Shown in pieces: positions 1 through 8,391 of a DNA stretch of 64,000 nucleotides. The notes beneath the pieces are model-generated. The model ran no database searches. It was not told where the DNA came from and worked only from the letters and a program-made list of their open reading frames with translations. Every line of letters begins with the position of its first letter. The first letter of the stretch is position 1. Position numbers and translations under genes: made by a program. Origin of the DNA: Bacillota bacterium (GTDB lineage Bacteria > Bacillota > Clostridia > Lachnospirales > Lachnospiraceae); the NCBI GenBank assembly GCA_023442465.1, contig JAEZZQ010000016.1, positions 533,576 through 597,575 of the forward strand. Direction: 5' to 3'.

Positions 1-540
1 GTAATTTTCCTTTAACGCTTGCCTCGCTAATTCGCCACCAATGTTCTCACAGAATTGCTCATATCCAGCTCTCATATCCTCACTTAGAAGACCAATATCT
101 GAATAAAAACACAACTGTGGCGCCCTTCCATTCGAAGAATATTTCCAATCATATAATTGTTTGATAGCTTCATGAGCTTGACCTATCTCTTGTTCTGGCA
201 TATTAAGAGTTCGCAATGTATGAACAATATTCTTACTATATATATTCCACTCGTTTGTTCTAAGTCCCTCTAGAAGAATAATGTTTCTATCAAGTATTTT
301 GGTGGAATGATAACATACAACTTCATATTGCTCAAATATAGAAATGAGTTCCTGATAAAAAGGATACGCTGAACTCGGTCCTATATAATCTTCTATTGCA
401 CAATTTACATCTTTATCATATTGAATCTCATATACCTTAATCTTGGTGGTTATACCACGAGACAGTGAGTCAAACCTTTCTACAATCTTTTGCTCTACTT
501 CTGTAGGAATTGTACTTATATCTGAAACATCAATTAACAT
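1..540 (-). CDS. Hypothetical protein, C-terminus cut by the window edge
   Basis: An open frame of 180 codons starts at an ATG at 538-540 (protein begins MLIDVSDIST) and runs off the left edge without a stop. I do not recognise the family. Around residues 75-95 it reads CYHSTKILDRNIILLEGLR. This His-x-Thr followed by an Ile and Gly-Leu spacing resembles the start of ADP-ribosyltransferase-fold or RNA 2'-phosphotransferase-like proteins, but that is a weak motif-level guess. It is transcribed towards the left edge and separated from the toxin gene by about 270 bp of AT-rich DNA. Confidence 0.55.
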   Translation of the reverse strand, partial: MLIDVSDISTIPTEVEQKIVERFDSLSRGITTKIKVYEIQYDKDVNCAIEDYIGPSSAYPFYQELISIFEQYEVVCYHSTKILDRNIILLEGLRTNEWNIYSKNIVHTLRTLNMPEQEIGQAHEAIKQLYDWKYSSNGRAPQLCFYSDIGLLSEDMRAGYEQFCENIGGELARQALKENY

Positions 541-773
541 TTACAATATGCCCCTTCCTTATGTTACTTTTTGGTAATATAACTATGCCGGCAATGATTT
601 TCCTTTCTGTTATAATCCCGCATCAATCTCTCCATTTTTTATTGATATTCAAATGCTATATCTTTACCCATTACAATTCCCCCATATGATTACTCAATGA
701 TTTTTTAATATATATTATTTTATCACATAACACATCGTAATTCCATCAATACAAAATAATTTATTGATGGAAA

Positions 774-805
774 AAGCCTTCAAATCTTACTTGACTTGAA
801 GGCTT
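774..805 (-). terminator. Rho-independent terminator after the ParE-type toxin
   Basis: A perfect 10-bp inverted repeat (AAGCCTTCAA at 774-783, TTGAAGGCTT at 796-805) with a 12-nt loop is followed on the minus strand by a T-run. It lies 8 bp past the toxin stop codon and would end the toxin-antitoxin transcript. Confidence 0.8.
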
Positions 806-813
806 GAATCTAA

Positions 814-1131
814 CTATTTATCTTTTAACAAACTTTGCCACTCTACTTTGTTGTATAAGACTCTGATTATGTACACAATATCATTCTGCATATCATAATA
901 ATAGAAGATATTGTAGTTATCAAAGCGAGTCATTCGTAGACCGACACGTCGTAATAACTCGTCTTCTACCAGCGGATGAGCGGTTGGATATTCACTCAAT
1001 TTCTCAGCCGCATCCAAGATACCATCCGTGATTCTTTGAGCTGCTTGAGGGTTGCAGAGATCAACGAAGATATAGTATTCTATGTCCAGCAAGTCATACT
1101 CTGCCGGTTCGGTAAATACCACATTAGCCAC
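814..1131 (-). CDS. RelE/ParE family toxin
   Basis: This 105-residue protein has the ParE/RelE superfamily fold signature. An N-terminal helix (TEPAEYDLLDIEYYI) precedes the helical hairpin, and the C-terminal strands end in the typical NIFYYYD...VYIIRVLYNKVEW core. Such toxins act on gyrase or on translating ribosomes, and the sequence does not tell which. The gene overlaps the 3' end of the upstream small gene by 8 nt, the classic antitoxin-first arrangement, so it should be translationally coupled to its neutraliser. A strong terminator follows. Confidence is high for the family and low for the cellular target. Confidence 0.85.
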   Translation of the reverse strand: MANVVFTEPAEYDLLDIEYYIFVDLCNPQAAQRITDGILDAAEKLSEYPTAHPLVEDELLRRVGLRMTRFDNYNIFYYYDMQNDIVYIIRVLYNKVEWQSLLKDK

Positions 1132-1288
1132 GCTCTTCTCTCCTCTTTTTCAGTTTTTCTCTTACTTCATCGATTGTACTGGTTCTGCCATCCTGCATTG
1201 CTTTATAGCCTTCCCCAATCAAACGATAAAATTCCAATTTTTCAGTATCCGTTAGTTCTTCTATTTTCTGTGTATTTGTTGCTAACAT
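1124..1288 (-). CDS. Antitoxin of the ParE-type pair
   Basis: A 54-residue protein beginning MLATNTQKIEELTDTEKLEF with a charged, helical C-terminus (KLKKRREERG). The ATG at 1286-1288 is chosen because GAAAGGGTG lies just upstream. A longer frame to 1324 would start inside the leader. The helical N-terminal part would bind DNA or dimerise and the charged tail would wrap the toxin, as in other short ParD-like antitoxins, but I cannot place it in a named antitoxin family. Its function is inferred mainly from the overlap with the toxin gene. Confidence 0.75.
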   Translation of the reverse strand: MLATNTQKIEELTDTEKLEFYRLIGEGYKAMQDGRTSTIDEVREKLKKRREERG

Positions 1289-1480
1289 ACAATCACACCC
1301 TTTCTTCTTTTTTAAATATACCATATATCTTCGCCCTCAACAATCATTATTGCTCAATATTTTCCCTGACTATATTATATGTTGTGGCATCACAAAGCAC
1401 TCATCCAATTACTTATTCAAAAAGGAAATTATTGTTAAAATCTCAATTAAATCCCATTCATTCACTGCCCCCTTTAATTT

Positions 1481-1900
1481 TTAACTCATTCCAAATATCT
1501 CTCCACCTATCTCCACGATATCATCAATGAGTATTCTATCTCCATTCATCATAATGAGAATTCTATTATACAAATCTATCTTCTTTACAATCTCAGTAAC
1601 AGTGACATAGGCTCCTCCAACCTTATTTTCATCCGGTTGAAAATAAGTAACTTCAATTCGCGGCCTTTCCTCCATCTTATCCACAATAATCTGAAGACGT
1701 TCTCTCAAAGACTCCATTACCGATTCATCCAACTCCACCCTCGCATCTGTCAATCGAGCAGTCTCCCGGATCGCTGACTCGTATCCGGTCAGGGCAGCAA
1801 AGGGTGAAAACTGTGCAGCCCTATCTATGATATCCATGGGTGGATGTGTGGCAGATACATGATGTGGTAAATGAATCATATCCTCATATGTCTGAATCAT
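1481..1900 (-). CDS. YolD-like family protein
   Basis: A 139-residue protein with the YolD-like domain. The N-terminal segment HPPMDIIDRAAQFSPFAAL is characteristic, and the C-terminal half is a small beta-rich domain (IEVTYFQPDE...GAYVTVTEIVKKID...RILIDDIVEIGGEI). YolD-like genes commonly sit next to UvrX/UmuC-type Y-family polymerases in Firmicutes and their mobile elements, and their role is thought to be accessory to error-prone repair. Here the start codon overlaps the polymerase stop by 4 nt (ATGA), so the two are co-translated under the SOS-box region upstream of the polymerase. Confidence 0.85.
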   Translation of the reverse strand: MIQTYEDMIHLPHHVSATHPPMDIIDRAAQFSPFAALTGYESAIRETARLTDARVELDESVMESLRERLQIIVDKMEERPRIEVTYFQPDENKVGGAYVTVTEIVKKIDLYNRILIMMNGDRILIDDIVEIGGEIFGMS

Positions 1901-3420
1901 GCTTTGTGTCCTCCTATTTGTCTATTTCGAAGAACAGCCGTTGCACCCTCTTCTAAATTCATCCCTCTTATAACGGCATTCTTCCCATACTTATGCTTGA
2001 TCTCCAATAATGCTTTTTGTATCTTCCTCTCTTTGGCAATCTCTGCTTTCCTAGCTTCCCTCTTGATCTGCTCTGCCGTGTAATCCGTAAAGAGATTCAT
2101 CTGTTCAAAGCAATCCACTTTTTGAGCAGCTGACTCACTGACTACATGGTTTGCGGATATATTAATCCTTCTTATCAAAAGATTCTTATCCACGATCGCT
2201 TCGAACAATTCGGTGACGGCATCCATCATTCGCTTCGTAGAAGAAGTGGCTCCGTCCAGATTCTTTGTTCCGTGTACTGACTTGGGCACTGTGCGGCCAT
2301 AGTGATCCATTGTAATCGGTCCACGGTATAACCTTTTTCTATCAGGATCTGTCAGGCTATCAATGTCAAATCCGATGGTTAAAACAATCTGATCCGTCAC
2401 CAATCCTCTATCCACCAAATCCAAGGATAGCAGATCTGCCATTTCCCGAGTCACCAATCTTGCCTTGTTATAATCATAGGCACATTGTAATACTTGGCCA
2501 GAGCCTACACAGTTGGTGCTTGGTTTATAGACTTTCACATCCGATATGCTGCAAGGCTCCCATCCCCATGCATGATCAATCAATAACTCCGCATTAATTC
2601 CAAACATTTTGTAAAGTAAATCTTCATTATAATAGTCTCTTGGTTTTCCAAGAGAACATCTTGCTACATCCCCCATGGTAAACAAGCCTTGCTCTTCCAG
2701 TTTTTTAGCATATCCCCGGCCAATTCTCCAAAAGTCAGTAATTGGACGGTGATTCCACATCAGGCTACGGTAGCTCATCTCATCCAATTCTGCAATCAGC
2801 ACGCCATTATCATCTTCCTGAATGTGCTTCGCCCGGATATCCATGGCAACCTTACAGAGATATAAATTGGTGCCGATTCCGGCGGCTGCCACGATCCCTG
2901 TACTCCTTCGAACATCCAGAATGATTTGAGTCGTGAGCTCACGGGCAGTCATTTTATAGCTATTTAAATAATCGGTCACGTCCATAAATACTTCATCCAC
3001 GGAATAAACATGGATATCCTCCGGTGCAATATATTTCAAGTAGATATCATAAATTCTGGTGCTGTAATTTATATAAAGAGCCATCCTTGGTGTGGCTGCA
3101 ATATAGTCTACTGCAAGTTCCGGTGAAGTTTTCAGTTCAAGGTCGTTACAGGACGCTCCCATAAGGGTTCGTCCTGGCGCATTTTGGCGTCTCCGGGCAT
3201 TTACCTCTCGAACCTTCTGTACCACCTCAAACAGCCTTGCTCTGCCGGGAATTCCGTATGCTTTTAAGGAGGGTGAGACAGCAAGACAGATGGTTTTCTC
3301 TGTGCGGCTGACGTCTGCTACCACAAGGTTGGTAGCTAGTGGATCAAGATCTCTTTCGATGCACTCCACAGAAGCATAAAAACTCTTGAAATCAATTGCG
3401 ACATAGGTTCTGTTTTTCAT
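1897..3420 (-). CDS. Y-family DNA polymerase (UmuC/UvrX-like)
   Basis: A 507-residue translesion polymerase. The N-terminal catalytic block YVAIDFKSFYASVECIERD carries the first metal-binding Asp. The second acidic pair is in VYSVDEVFMDVTDY at about residue 120. The little-finger region follows (HGTKNLDGATSSTKRMMDAV), and the C-terminal basic tail contains a repeated KAEIAKERKIQKALLEIK helix. It resembles the longer UvrX/YqjW-type enzymes found on Firmicutes plasmids and phages more than chromosomal DinB. It would copy damaged DNA with low fidelity. Two SOS-box-like sites lie 44-91 bp upstream of the ATG, and the yolD-like gene overlaps its stop. Confidence 0.92.
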   Translation of the reverse strand: MKNRTYVAIDFKSFYASVECIERDLDPLATNLVVADVSRTEKTICLAVSPSLKAYGIPGRARLFEVVQKVREVNARRRQNAPGRTLMGASCNDLELKTSPELAVDYIAATPRMALYINYSTRIYDIYLKYIAPEDIHVYSVDEVFMDVTDYLNSYKMTARELTTQIILDVRRSTGIVAAAGIGTNLYLCKVAMDIRAKHIQEDDNGVLIAELDEMSYRSLMWNHRPITDFWRIGRGYAKKLEEQGLFTMGDVARCSLGKPRDYYNEDLLYKMFGINAELLIDHAWGWEPCSISDVKVYKPSTNCVGSGQVLQCAYDYNKARLVTREMADLLSLDLVDRGLVTDQIVLTIGFDIDSLTDPDRKRLYRGPITMDHYGRTVPKSVHGTKNLDGATSSTKRMMDAVTELFEAIVDKNLLIRRINISANHVVSESAAQKVDCFEQMNLFTDYTAEQIKREARKAEIAKERKIQKALLEIKHKYGKNAVIRGMNLEEGATAVLRNRQIGGHKA

Positions 3421-3463
3421 GGAAATTCTCTGGCTCCTCCTTCATATCATCAATAAAAACATT

Positions 3464-3477
3464 CGAATATACGTTCT
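3464..3477 (-). promoter_or_regulatory. SOS box (LexA site), proximal
   Basis: On the minus strand the site reads AGAACGTATATTCG. It matches the Gram-positive LexA consensus GAAC-N4-GTTC at seven of eight positions, lies 44 bp upstream of the Y-family polymerase start, and supports damage-inducible expression. Confidence 0.6.
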
Positions 3478-3497
3478 GTTACGAGCCCATTATATCA

Positions 3498-3511
3498 AGA
3501 ACGTCTGTTTG
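3498..3511 (-). promoter_or_regulatory. SOS box (LexA site), distal
   Basis: The plus strand reads AGAACGTCTGTTTG, a GAAC-N4-GTTY match to the Firmicutes LexA box. It is about 20 bp upstream of the proximal site, so LexA could bind both sites cooperatively at this promoter. Confidence 0.6.
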
Positions 3512-3673
3512 TGTAAATAGGTATTAAAGTAATTCCTATAACTTACAAATCTTCAAGTATTTGGGGAAAACAAAATCGGTATTTTCATTATTTTTACATT
3601 ATCTCGGATATTCTTTTTCTAAACTAATGCTCCTATTTGCTGCCCAGCCTATGATCTGCCTTTACGCCAACAA

Positions 3674-3706
3674 TAAAACGCCCGGTCCCTTCCGGGCATT
3701 TTATTC
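3674..3706 (-). terminator. Bidirectional terminator at the end of the recombinase operon
   Basis: GCCCGG (3680-3685) and CCGGGC (3692-3697) form a GC-rich stem with a 6-nt loop and AT-rich flanks carrying T-runs on both strands. It lies about 60 bp past the stop of the last recombinase and would end the leftward recombinase transcript before the polymerase promoter. Confidence 0.7.
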
Positions 3707-3718
3707 TTACCGTAAACC

Positions 3719-3758
3719 GGCAGAAATAACCTTTACCTATTCCATTGTCATTTCTGCC
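3719..3758. repeat. Inverted repeat next to the last recombinase, possible att region
   Basis: GGCAGAAAT at 3719-3727 and ATTTCTGCC at 3750-3758 form a 9-bp inverted repeat with a 22-bp spacer, 6 bp past the recombinase stop. Large serine recombinases usually sit next to their attachment site, so this could be part of att. It could also simply be a second terminator hairpin. Confidence 0.35.
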
Positions 3759-3763
3759 AGTTT

Positions 3764-5404
3764 CTATTCATAACTGATGCTTTGCTCCACACAAATTCCT
3801 GAGTGAAACTGTAGCATCAATTTATCGGCAGAGATGACTTTAATGGTTCTTATCAATCTTCTCACAAGGTCATTATCAAGCTCTGGGGCGAGATGACTAT
3901 TTTTTTGTATGAAATTATCCATATCTTGAAGCCGTTGTTCATAACTTTTTTTCTCCCTTTCCCTTCGCCGTTTCTCCATCTGTTCTTCTTTTAGGGTATT
4001 GATTTCTTCTGCTATCTTCTGATAACGTTTATCAAACGCATCGCTATAGGAGCCTACTTTAGCATTCTCTGCAATAAGTTCTACCATCTCATTTTGCTTT
4101 TCTTTGATTTTAGCATCGTACTCATCCGGGTCTTGGTTTCTCCCATGACTTCCGAGTACCATTATGACATTTTGTCTGAGAGCCCCTACATAATCTCCCT
4201 CATTTCTCGCTATCTTTTGAATCGCTTCCATTACTGCTCTGTTTAACGGGCCTTCTTCTATCGTCTCTGAATTCTCACAGCTATTCACACCATTGTTCAG
4301 GCGATTCGTACATCTCCATACGATTTTCTTTTTTCCGTTTCGTGCCCAAGTTACTCTGCGGTATTCATGTCCACATTTCCCGCACAGCAGGATACCTGTT
4401 AATGCATAGGCTGAAGAATATTTTCTTTTCATATCTTTCTTTCTTGTTTCCGCCGACTTGCATAACGATGCCCTTCTCATCCGCTCTTCCTGTACTTGAT
4501 AAAAAAGAGTTTTGGGGATAATAGCTTCATGATTATTCTCCACATAATATTGTGGAACGATTCCTTTATTGATCACCTTTTTCTTAGTCATAAAATCTAC
4601 GGTATAGGTTTTTTGTAATAAAGCATCTCCCATATATTTTTCATTTTGGAGCATTTTTTCAATCACTGTCGCTTGCCAATTATCATTTCCTGTAACCGTT
4701 TTAATACCCTTTTCTTCTAAATAGGATTTGATTTTCCGACTGCTGTTTCCCTCTAAATAAAGTCGGAATATCAGTCTTACGATTTCTGCCTCCTCCGGTA
4801 CGATGATTAATTCACCTTCTGCATTTTTTGTATATCCCATAAATTTCTTATGGTTAACAAGTACCTTTCCACTTTCAAAACGCCTTACAACGCCCCATCT
4901 TGTATTCTCGCTGATATTCCGGCTTTCCTCTTGAGCAAGGCTGCTTAAAATGGTGATCAACATCTCCCCGGTTCCATCTAATGTATTGATTCCTTCTTTT
5001 TCAAACACCACCGCAATATTCTTTTCTTTCAATTTCCGTATGGTGATCAAGGAATCTACCGTATTTCTTGCAAATCTGCTGACTGATTTTGTCAAAATCA
5101 TATCTATTTTTCCATCTAAGGCATCCTGTATCATTGCCTTGAAATCAGCACGTTTCTTGGTATTAGTAGCACTTTTTCCATCATCAGCATAGATCCCTGC
5201 GTTTCTCCAATTTTGGTTCTCTTTTATCTTTTTCGTGTAATAATCCAGCTGTGCTTCATAGCTGCCTTCCTGCTCTTCTAACTCTGTACTGACACGGCAA
5301 TATGCCGCCACTCTAAGTTTCTTTTCCGTCAGTTTGATGCCTCTGTCATATTGAGGCTTGGCAGGGATCACAGATACTTTCTTTTTCACTGCCGTACTTC
5401 CCAT
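3764..5404 (-). CDS. Large serine recombinase (third of three)
   Basis: A 546-residue site-specific recombinase. The N-terminal resolvase domain carries the catalytic serine in AAYCRVSTELEEQ, the DLILTKSVSRFARN-type motif (here DMILTKSVSRFARNT) and the long E-helix with SSLAQEESRNISENTRWG. It is followed by a recombinase domain with a SSRKIKSYLEEKGIKT turn. A zinc ribbon has Cys pairs at ILLCGKCGHEY and WRCTNR...CENS. A C-terminal coiled coil follows at about residues 440-500. It starts at an ATG preceded by GGAGG with ideal spacing, 2 bp after the previous gene. It would integrate or excise the element. Confidence 0.93.
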   Translation of the reverse strand: MGSTAVKKKVSVIPAKPQYDRGIKLTEKKLRVAAYCRVSTELEEQEGSYEAQLDYYTKKIKENQNWRNAGIYADDGKSATNTKKRADFKAMIQDALDGKIDMILTKSVSRFARNTVDSLITIRKLKEKNIAVVFEKEGINTLDGTGEMLITILSSLAQEESRNISENTRWGVVRRFESGKVLVNHKKFMGYTKNAEGELIIVPEEAEIVRLIFRLYLEGNSSRKIKSYLEEKGIKTVTGNDNWQATVIEKMLQNEKYMGDALLQKTYTVDFMTKKKVINKGIVPQYYVENNHEAIIPKTLFYQVQEERMRRASLCKSAETRKKDMKRKYSSAYALTGILLCGKCGHEYRRVTWARNGKKKIVWRCTNRLNNGVNSCENSETIEEGPLNRAVMEAIQKIARNEGDYVGALRQNVIMVLGSHGRNQDPDEYDAKIKEKQNEMVELIAENAKVGSYSDAFDKRYQKIAEEINTLKEEQMEKRRREREKKSYEQRLQDMDNFIQKNSHLAPELDNDLVRRLIRTIKVISADKLMLQFHSGICVEQSISYE

Positions 5405-5406
5405 TA

Positions 5407-6324
5407 TTAACCTCCATGTAAAATTTGTTTGATATCTTCTTCGTAGTCAATCTTTACACTACTTTCATTGTAAAAAATTACTTTTGCAGAATGGTCCTTA
5501 CATACAATAACCTGCTTAATCAGCTTCCTATATAAGTCCTCGTGAAAATCTCTCACTACATCGATTCCACTCAGAAACTCAAGCATTTCTTCCGTCTTAT
5601 ATTTCTGATCTTCTATCTTGAGCGTACGATATCGCTCCGATGCCCGCTCATATAAAACTTCCATGCTATCACATGTTTGATTATCTTTCTGATTTCCTAT
5701 GGTGACTTTAAGCTCTCGGTTTTTCTTGTCAGCCGATCCGTCGGTTTCTCCTGCCTGTAAAAAAATCTTTGGATTATGTAGAAGCTGGTTCATCGCTCGA
5801 ACACAAAGCTCCATAATCTGCTGGTCGGAGATGAATCCTCCACCACATGCAGTTTGCTTATGATACACATAATTTCTACATTTCCATTTTGGAATCCCAC
5901 GTCTTCTGCTTTTATCTGGTCGTATGCGAATATACGGTTCTCCACATTCCGCACAAGTCAGTACTCCACTAAATAAGTTTTTTTCCTTAACATTGGGTAT
6001 GTACTTTCCACGTTTTAGTTCCGCGCAGACCTGCTCACGCCTTTTTTGTACCCGTCCAAATAGTTCCTCACTGATAATCTGTGGATAATATTCATTCCCT
6101 AAATAATCACGATTTTCTAAAATTTTACCGACAGATACATGACTCCAAGAAACCCTATTCTGCGCATTTTTGATTTCTGACGCCTTCAGTCCGATGGCAA
6201 TTCGTGTTGCTGATACGCCATCTGCATAGTCCTTGAATATCTGTTCCACGATTTTTCTGCCTTCATCATGAATTGTAATTTTTCCATCGATCATTTTATA
6301 GCCGATTGGCATATGCCACTGCAT
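5407..6324 (-). CDS. Catalytic-domain-less recombinase subunit (second of three)
   Basis: A 305-residue protein that begins directly in the recombinase DNA-binding domain (MPIGYKMIDGKITIHDEGRK), continues into a zinc ribbon (LTCAECGEPYIRI...WKCRNY...TACGGG) and ends in a helical tail. It has no resolvase domain and therefore no nucleophilic serine. It is unlikely to be a simple frameshift product. It has its own AAGGAGG ribosome binding site and ATG, overlaps the upstream recombinase by 29 nt, and ends 2 bp before the next recombinase, with all frames intact. A DNA-binding accessory or directionality role is inferred. Confidence 0.85.
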   Translation of the reverse strand: MQWHMPIGYKMIDGKITIHDEGRKIVEQIFKDYADGVSATRIAIGLKASEIKNAQNRVSWSHVSVGKILENRDYLGNEYYPQIISEELFGRVQKRREQVCAELKRGKYIPNVKEKNLFSGVLTCAECGEPYIRIRPDKSRRRGIPKWKCRNYVYHKQTACGGGFISDQQIMELCVRAMNQLLHNPKIFLQAGETDGSADKKNRELKVTIGNQKDNQTCDSMEVLYERASERYRTLKIEDQKYKTEEMLEFLSGIDVVRDFHEDLYRKLIKQVIVCKDHSAKVIFYNESSVKIDYEEDIKQILHGG

Positions 6325-7915
6325 CTATTTCCCCTCCTTCCTTTTCCGTCAGCTTTAATCCATTGTTCAGATAAAAGGTAATTTCATGCTCTCTGGAGAT
6401 TCTGATTTCCTTTACCATGAGATCAAATAAATCTTCTCTAAATTCCTTCAGTAGGCCATCCTCACTTTTTAAGAGTCCGATTATCTGCTCCGTCTTTACG
6501 ATTTCCCTGCTCCGTCTCTGTTTTCCTAATAAGACCGCTTTTCTTCTTCTGCATTCTAGAAGTCTGTGTGATAGCTGACTATAATTTTCCATAAAAATGG
6601 CAGAGTCCATATATCCTTTCTTCATGATTTGAATCAGGATTCGGCTCTGCTCCGTTAAATTCATAATTTCTCTATCCAGTTGTTCATTTTCCTGCACATC
6701 TTTGGTACTGATCGGAAGCTTTTTCATCTCTTCCAAAAGTGGCTCCAACACGGTTCCTGGATTTGTATAAAGTTTATTCCACATGGTGAGGAATGTCGCA
6801 TGTAGCACTTCTTCCTTGATTGCCTTCGTTTTGCAATAGTCTTTGTTTTTCACATGCCTATAACATGTCCAGATAACCTTTTCATATGGTTTGCCAAGAT
6901 ATATCTTCTGCCTTCGGAAATGGCTTCCACATTCTTCACAGATAATACGACTGGTGAACAAATATCTGTTCTTGTATTTCTCCCCATCCATGTATAAAGT
7001 ATCAGACCGGTATTTTATGATATCCCTGACTGCTTGAGCTTCTTCTCTTGTAACAATGGGTGGATGATTATCGGTAATTAAATATTGTTCCATTTCCCCA
7101 TAGTTTACTTTTCTAACAAATGGAATCTTCTTTTCCGTATAGGTTTTCTGCTGTAACAAATCTCCCTCATACGCAGGATTTAGCAAGATTCCTTTTATTA
7201 CACCGTCATGCCAGTATTCACTACTTCGAATCGTCGGCACTCCTTGTTCATCCAACATTTTGGCAATCAGATAGGTTCCTATTCCATTCAAGTAAAGGGC
7301 AAAAATTCTTTTTACCACTTCTGCTTCTTCCGGTTGTATGGTCAGATTACCCTCTTCGTCATTAACATACCCATATGGCGGGGTGGACACGATATACGTT
7401 CCATCCTGATACCGCTTAATCGTAGACCATCGATTATTTCCCGAAAAGTCCTCTGATTCCCCTTGTGCGATGGAAGAAAGCACGGTAATCATCAGTTCAC
7501 TTTTTTCCGTGAGCGTATTGATATTTTCTTTCTCAAAATAAATTCCTATGCCGAGGGCCTTCAGTTTTCGGATTGTCTGAATACTTTCCAATGTGTTTCT
7601 GCCAAAACGAGTCACCGACTTTGTAATAATAAGGTCTATGATTCCGTCTTCACAATCCTGTATCATATTCTGGAACTCATCTCTGCCTTTTACCTTAGTT
7701 CCCGTAGTCCCCTCATCTGCATAGATACCAGCAAATTCCCATAAAGGATTTTCTTGTATCATGCGGGTATAATATTCTACCTGCGCTAAATAGGATTCTG
7801 TTTGTGCCTTACTTCCCGTACTGACACGGACATAAGCACATACTCTTAAATGTGGTCTGCTTACTGTATGCTGGCTGTCAGAAAATGCATGAATGACTGT
7901 TACTTTCTTAGCCAT
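6296..7915 (-). CDS. Large serine recombinase (first of three)
   Basis: A 539-residue large serine recombinase. The catalytic Ser is in VCAYVRVSTGSKAQTESY. The resolvase core continues through DLIITKSVTRFGRNTLESI and SSIAQGESEDFSGNNRWS. A recombinase domain, a zinc ribbon (IICEECGSHFRRQ...WTCYRHV...DYCKT) and a leucine-rich coiled coil follow. It is about 35-40 percent like the third recombinase by eye. It is the first gene of the three-recombinase run, starts at ATG after AAAGGAGAG, and is preceded by a row of small genes, so recombinase expression may be read through from the sigma factor region. Confidence 0.93.
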   Translation of the reverse strand: MAKKVTVIHAFSDSQHTVSRPHLRVCAYVRVSTGSKAQTESYLAQVEYYTRMIQENPLWEFAGIYADEGTTGTKVKGRDEFQNMIQDCEDGIIDLIITKSVTRFGRNTLESIQTIRKLKALGIGIYFEKENINTLTEKSELMITVLSSIAQGESEDFSGNNRWSTIKRYQDGTYIVSTPPYGYVNDEEGNLTIQPEEAEVVKRIFALYLNGIGTYLIAKMLDEQGVPTIRSSEYWHDGVIKGILLNPAYEGDLLQQKTYTEKKIPFVRKVNYGEMEQYLITDNHPPIVTREEAQAVRDIIKYRSDTLYMDGEKYKNRYLFTSRIICEECGSHFRRQKIYLGKPYEKVIWTCYRHVKNKDYCKTKAIKEEVLHATFLTMWNKLYTNPGTVLEPLLEEMKKLPISTKDVQENEQLDREIMNLTEQSRILIQIMKKGYMDSAIFMENYSQLSHRLLECRRRKAVLLGKQRRSREIVKTEQIIGLLKSEDGLLKEFREDLFDLMVKEIRISREHEITFYLNNGLKLTEKEGGEIDAVAYANRL

Positions 7916-8003
7916 ACTCTTCTCTCCTTTCCTTATTTTTCAGGAATTTTCTCTCCTGTTAGCAACATACATTACCACACTCATCCTTATATATCTAGCG
8001 TTT

Positions 8004-8159
8004 TTACAGATATACTTTTGCAAATTCGAGGGAAAAAGTTTCTATATTTAAAACCCTGATTTTATCCCTTTCTTCTTCACTAATTAGGCCGTTTTCCTGC
8101 ATCTTTTGCAGAAGAAAATCAGCCATCTTATACATAACTTCATTTGCTCCAGTCTCCAT
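8004..8159 (-). CDS. 51-residue small protein, SHOCT-like
   Basis: A short frame beginning METGANEVMYKMADFLLQKM and ending SLEFAKVYL. Its start is supported by GGAGGGAAAG upstream of the ATG and by a gap of only 9 bp from the previous small gene. The motif LQKMQENGLISEEERDKI resembles the helix-turn-helix of short SHOCT-type domains (L..L...G.IT..EF...K). Small proteins of this kind often precede serine recombinases in clostridial elements. Function is unknown, and a protein-interaction role is only inferred. Confidence 0.65.
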   Translation of the reverse strand: METGANEVMYKMADFLLQKMQENGLISEEERDKIRVLNIETFSLEFAKVYL

Positions 8160-8168
8160 CTTTCCCTC

Positions 8169-8363
8169 CTACATCTGCGGAATCATCCAATCTTCTTCCT
8201 TATCCGATTCATCCTGTTCCACTTTCGCTCCGCACATTTGCTCATATATCTGTTTGGCTGCTTCTTTTTGCTCTTCCAAAGTCATTTTTTCTGCTGACTC
8301 TGAACGTCCCACCCTATGGTACGCTACCCTCACAACACTTTTGGCTTTATCTTCCACTCCCAT
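8169..8363 (-). CDS. Small hypothetical protein upstream of recombinases
   Basis: A 64-residue hydrophilic protein (MGVEDKAKSVVRVAYHRVGR...DWMIPQM). The start is supported by an excellent AGGAGGAG site 3-4 nt upstream of the ATG. The middle is a predicted amphipathic helix (MTLEEQKEAAKQIYEQMCG), followed by an acidic tail. It belongs to the same close-packed minus-strand run as the recombinases. I do not recognise a family. Its context suggests an accessory of element maintenance or excision. Confidence 0.65.
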   Translation of the reverse strand: MGVEDKAKSVVRVAYHRVGRSESAEKMTLEEQKEAAKQIYEQMCGAKVEQDESDKEEDWMIPQM

Positions 8364-8391
8364 GTCTCCTCCTATATGTTATTTTCATATT

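Noticed and set aside
976..1530. Plus-strand 184-codon frame
   Set aside because: It is antisense to the toxin-antitoxin pair and partly to the YolD-like gene, which have family matches and ribosome binding sites. Its product looks like a hydrophobic shadow.
5407..6324. Middle recombinase as a frameshifted or 5'-deleted pseudogene
   Set aside because: It has its own ATG, a strong ribosome binding site and a regular 29-nt overlap, and no catalytic-domain remnant is present upstream in another frame. A functional short subunit is more likely.
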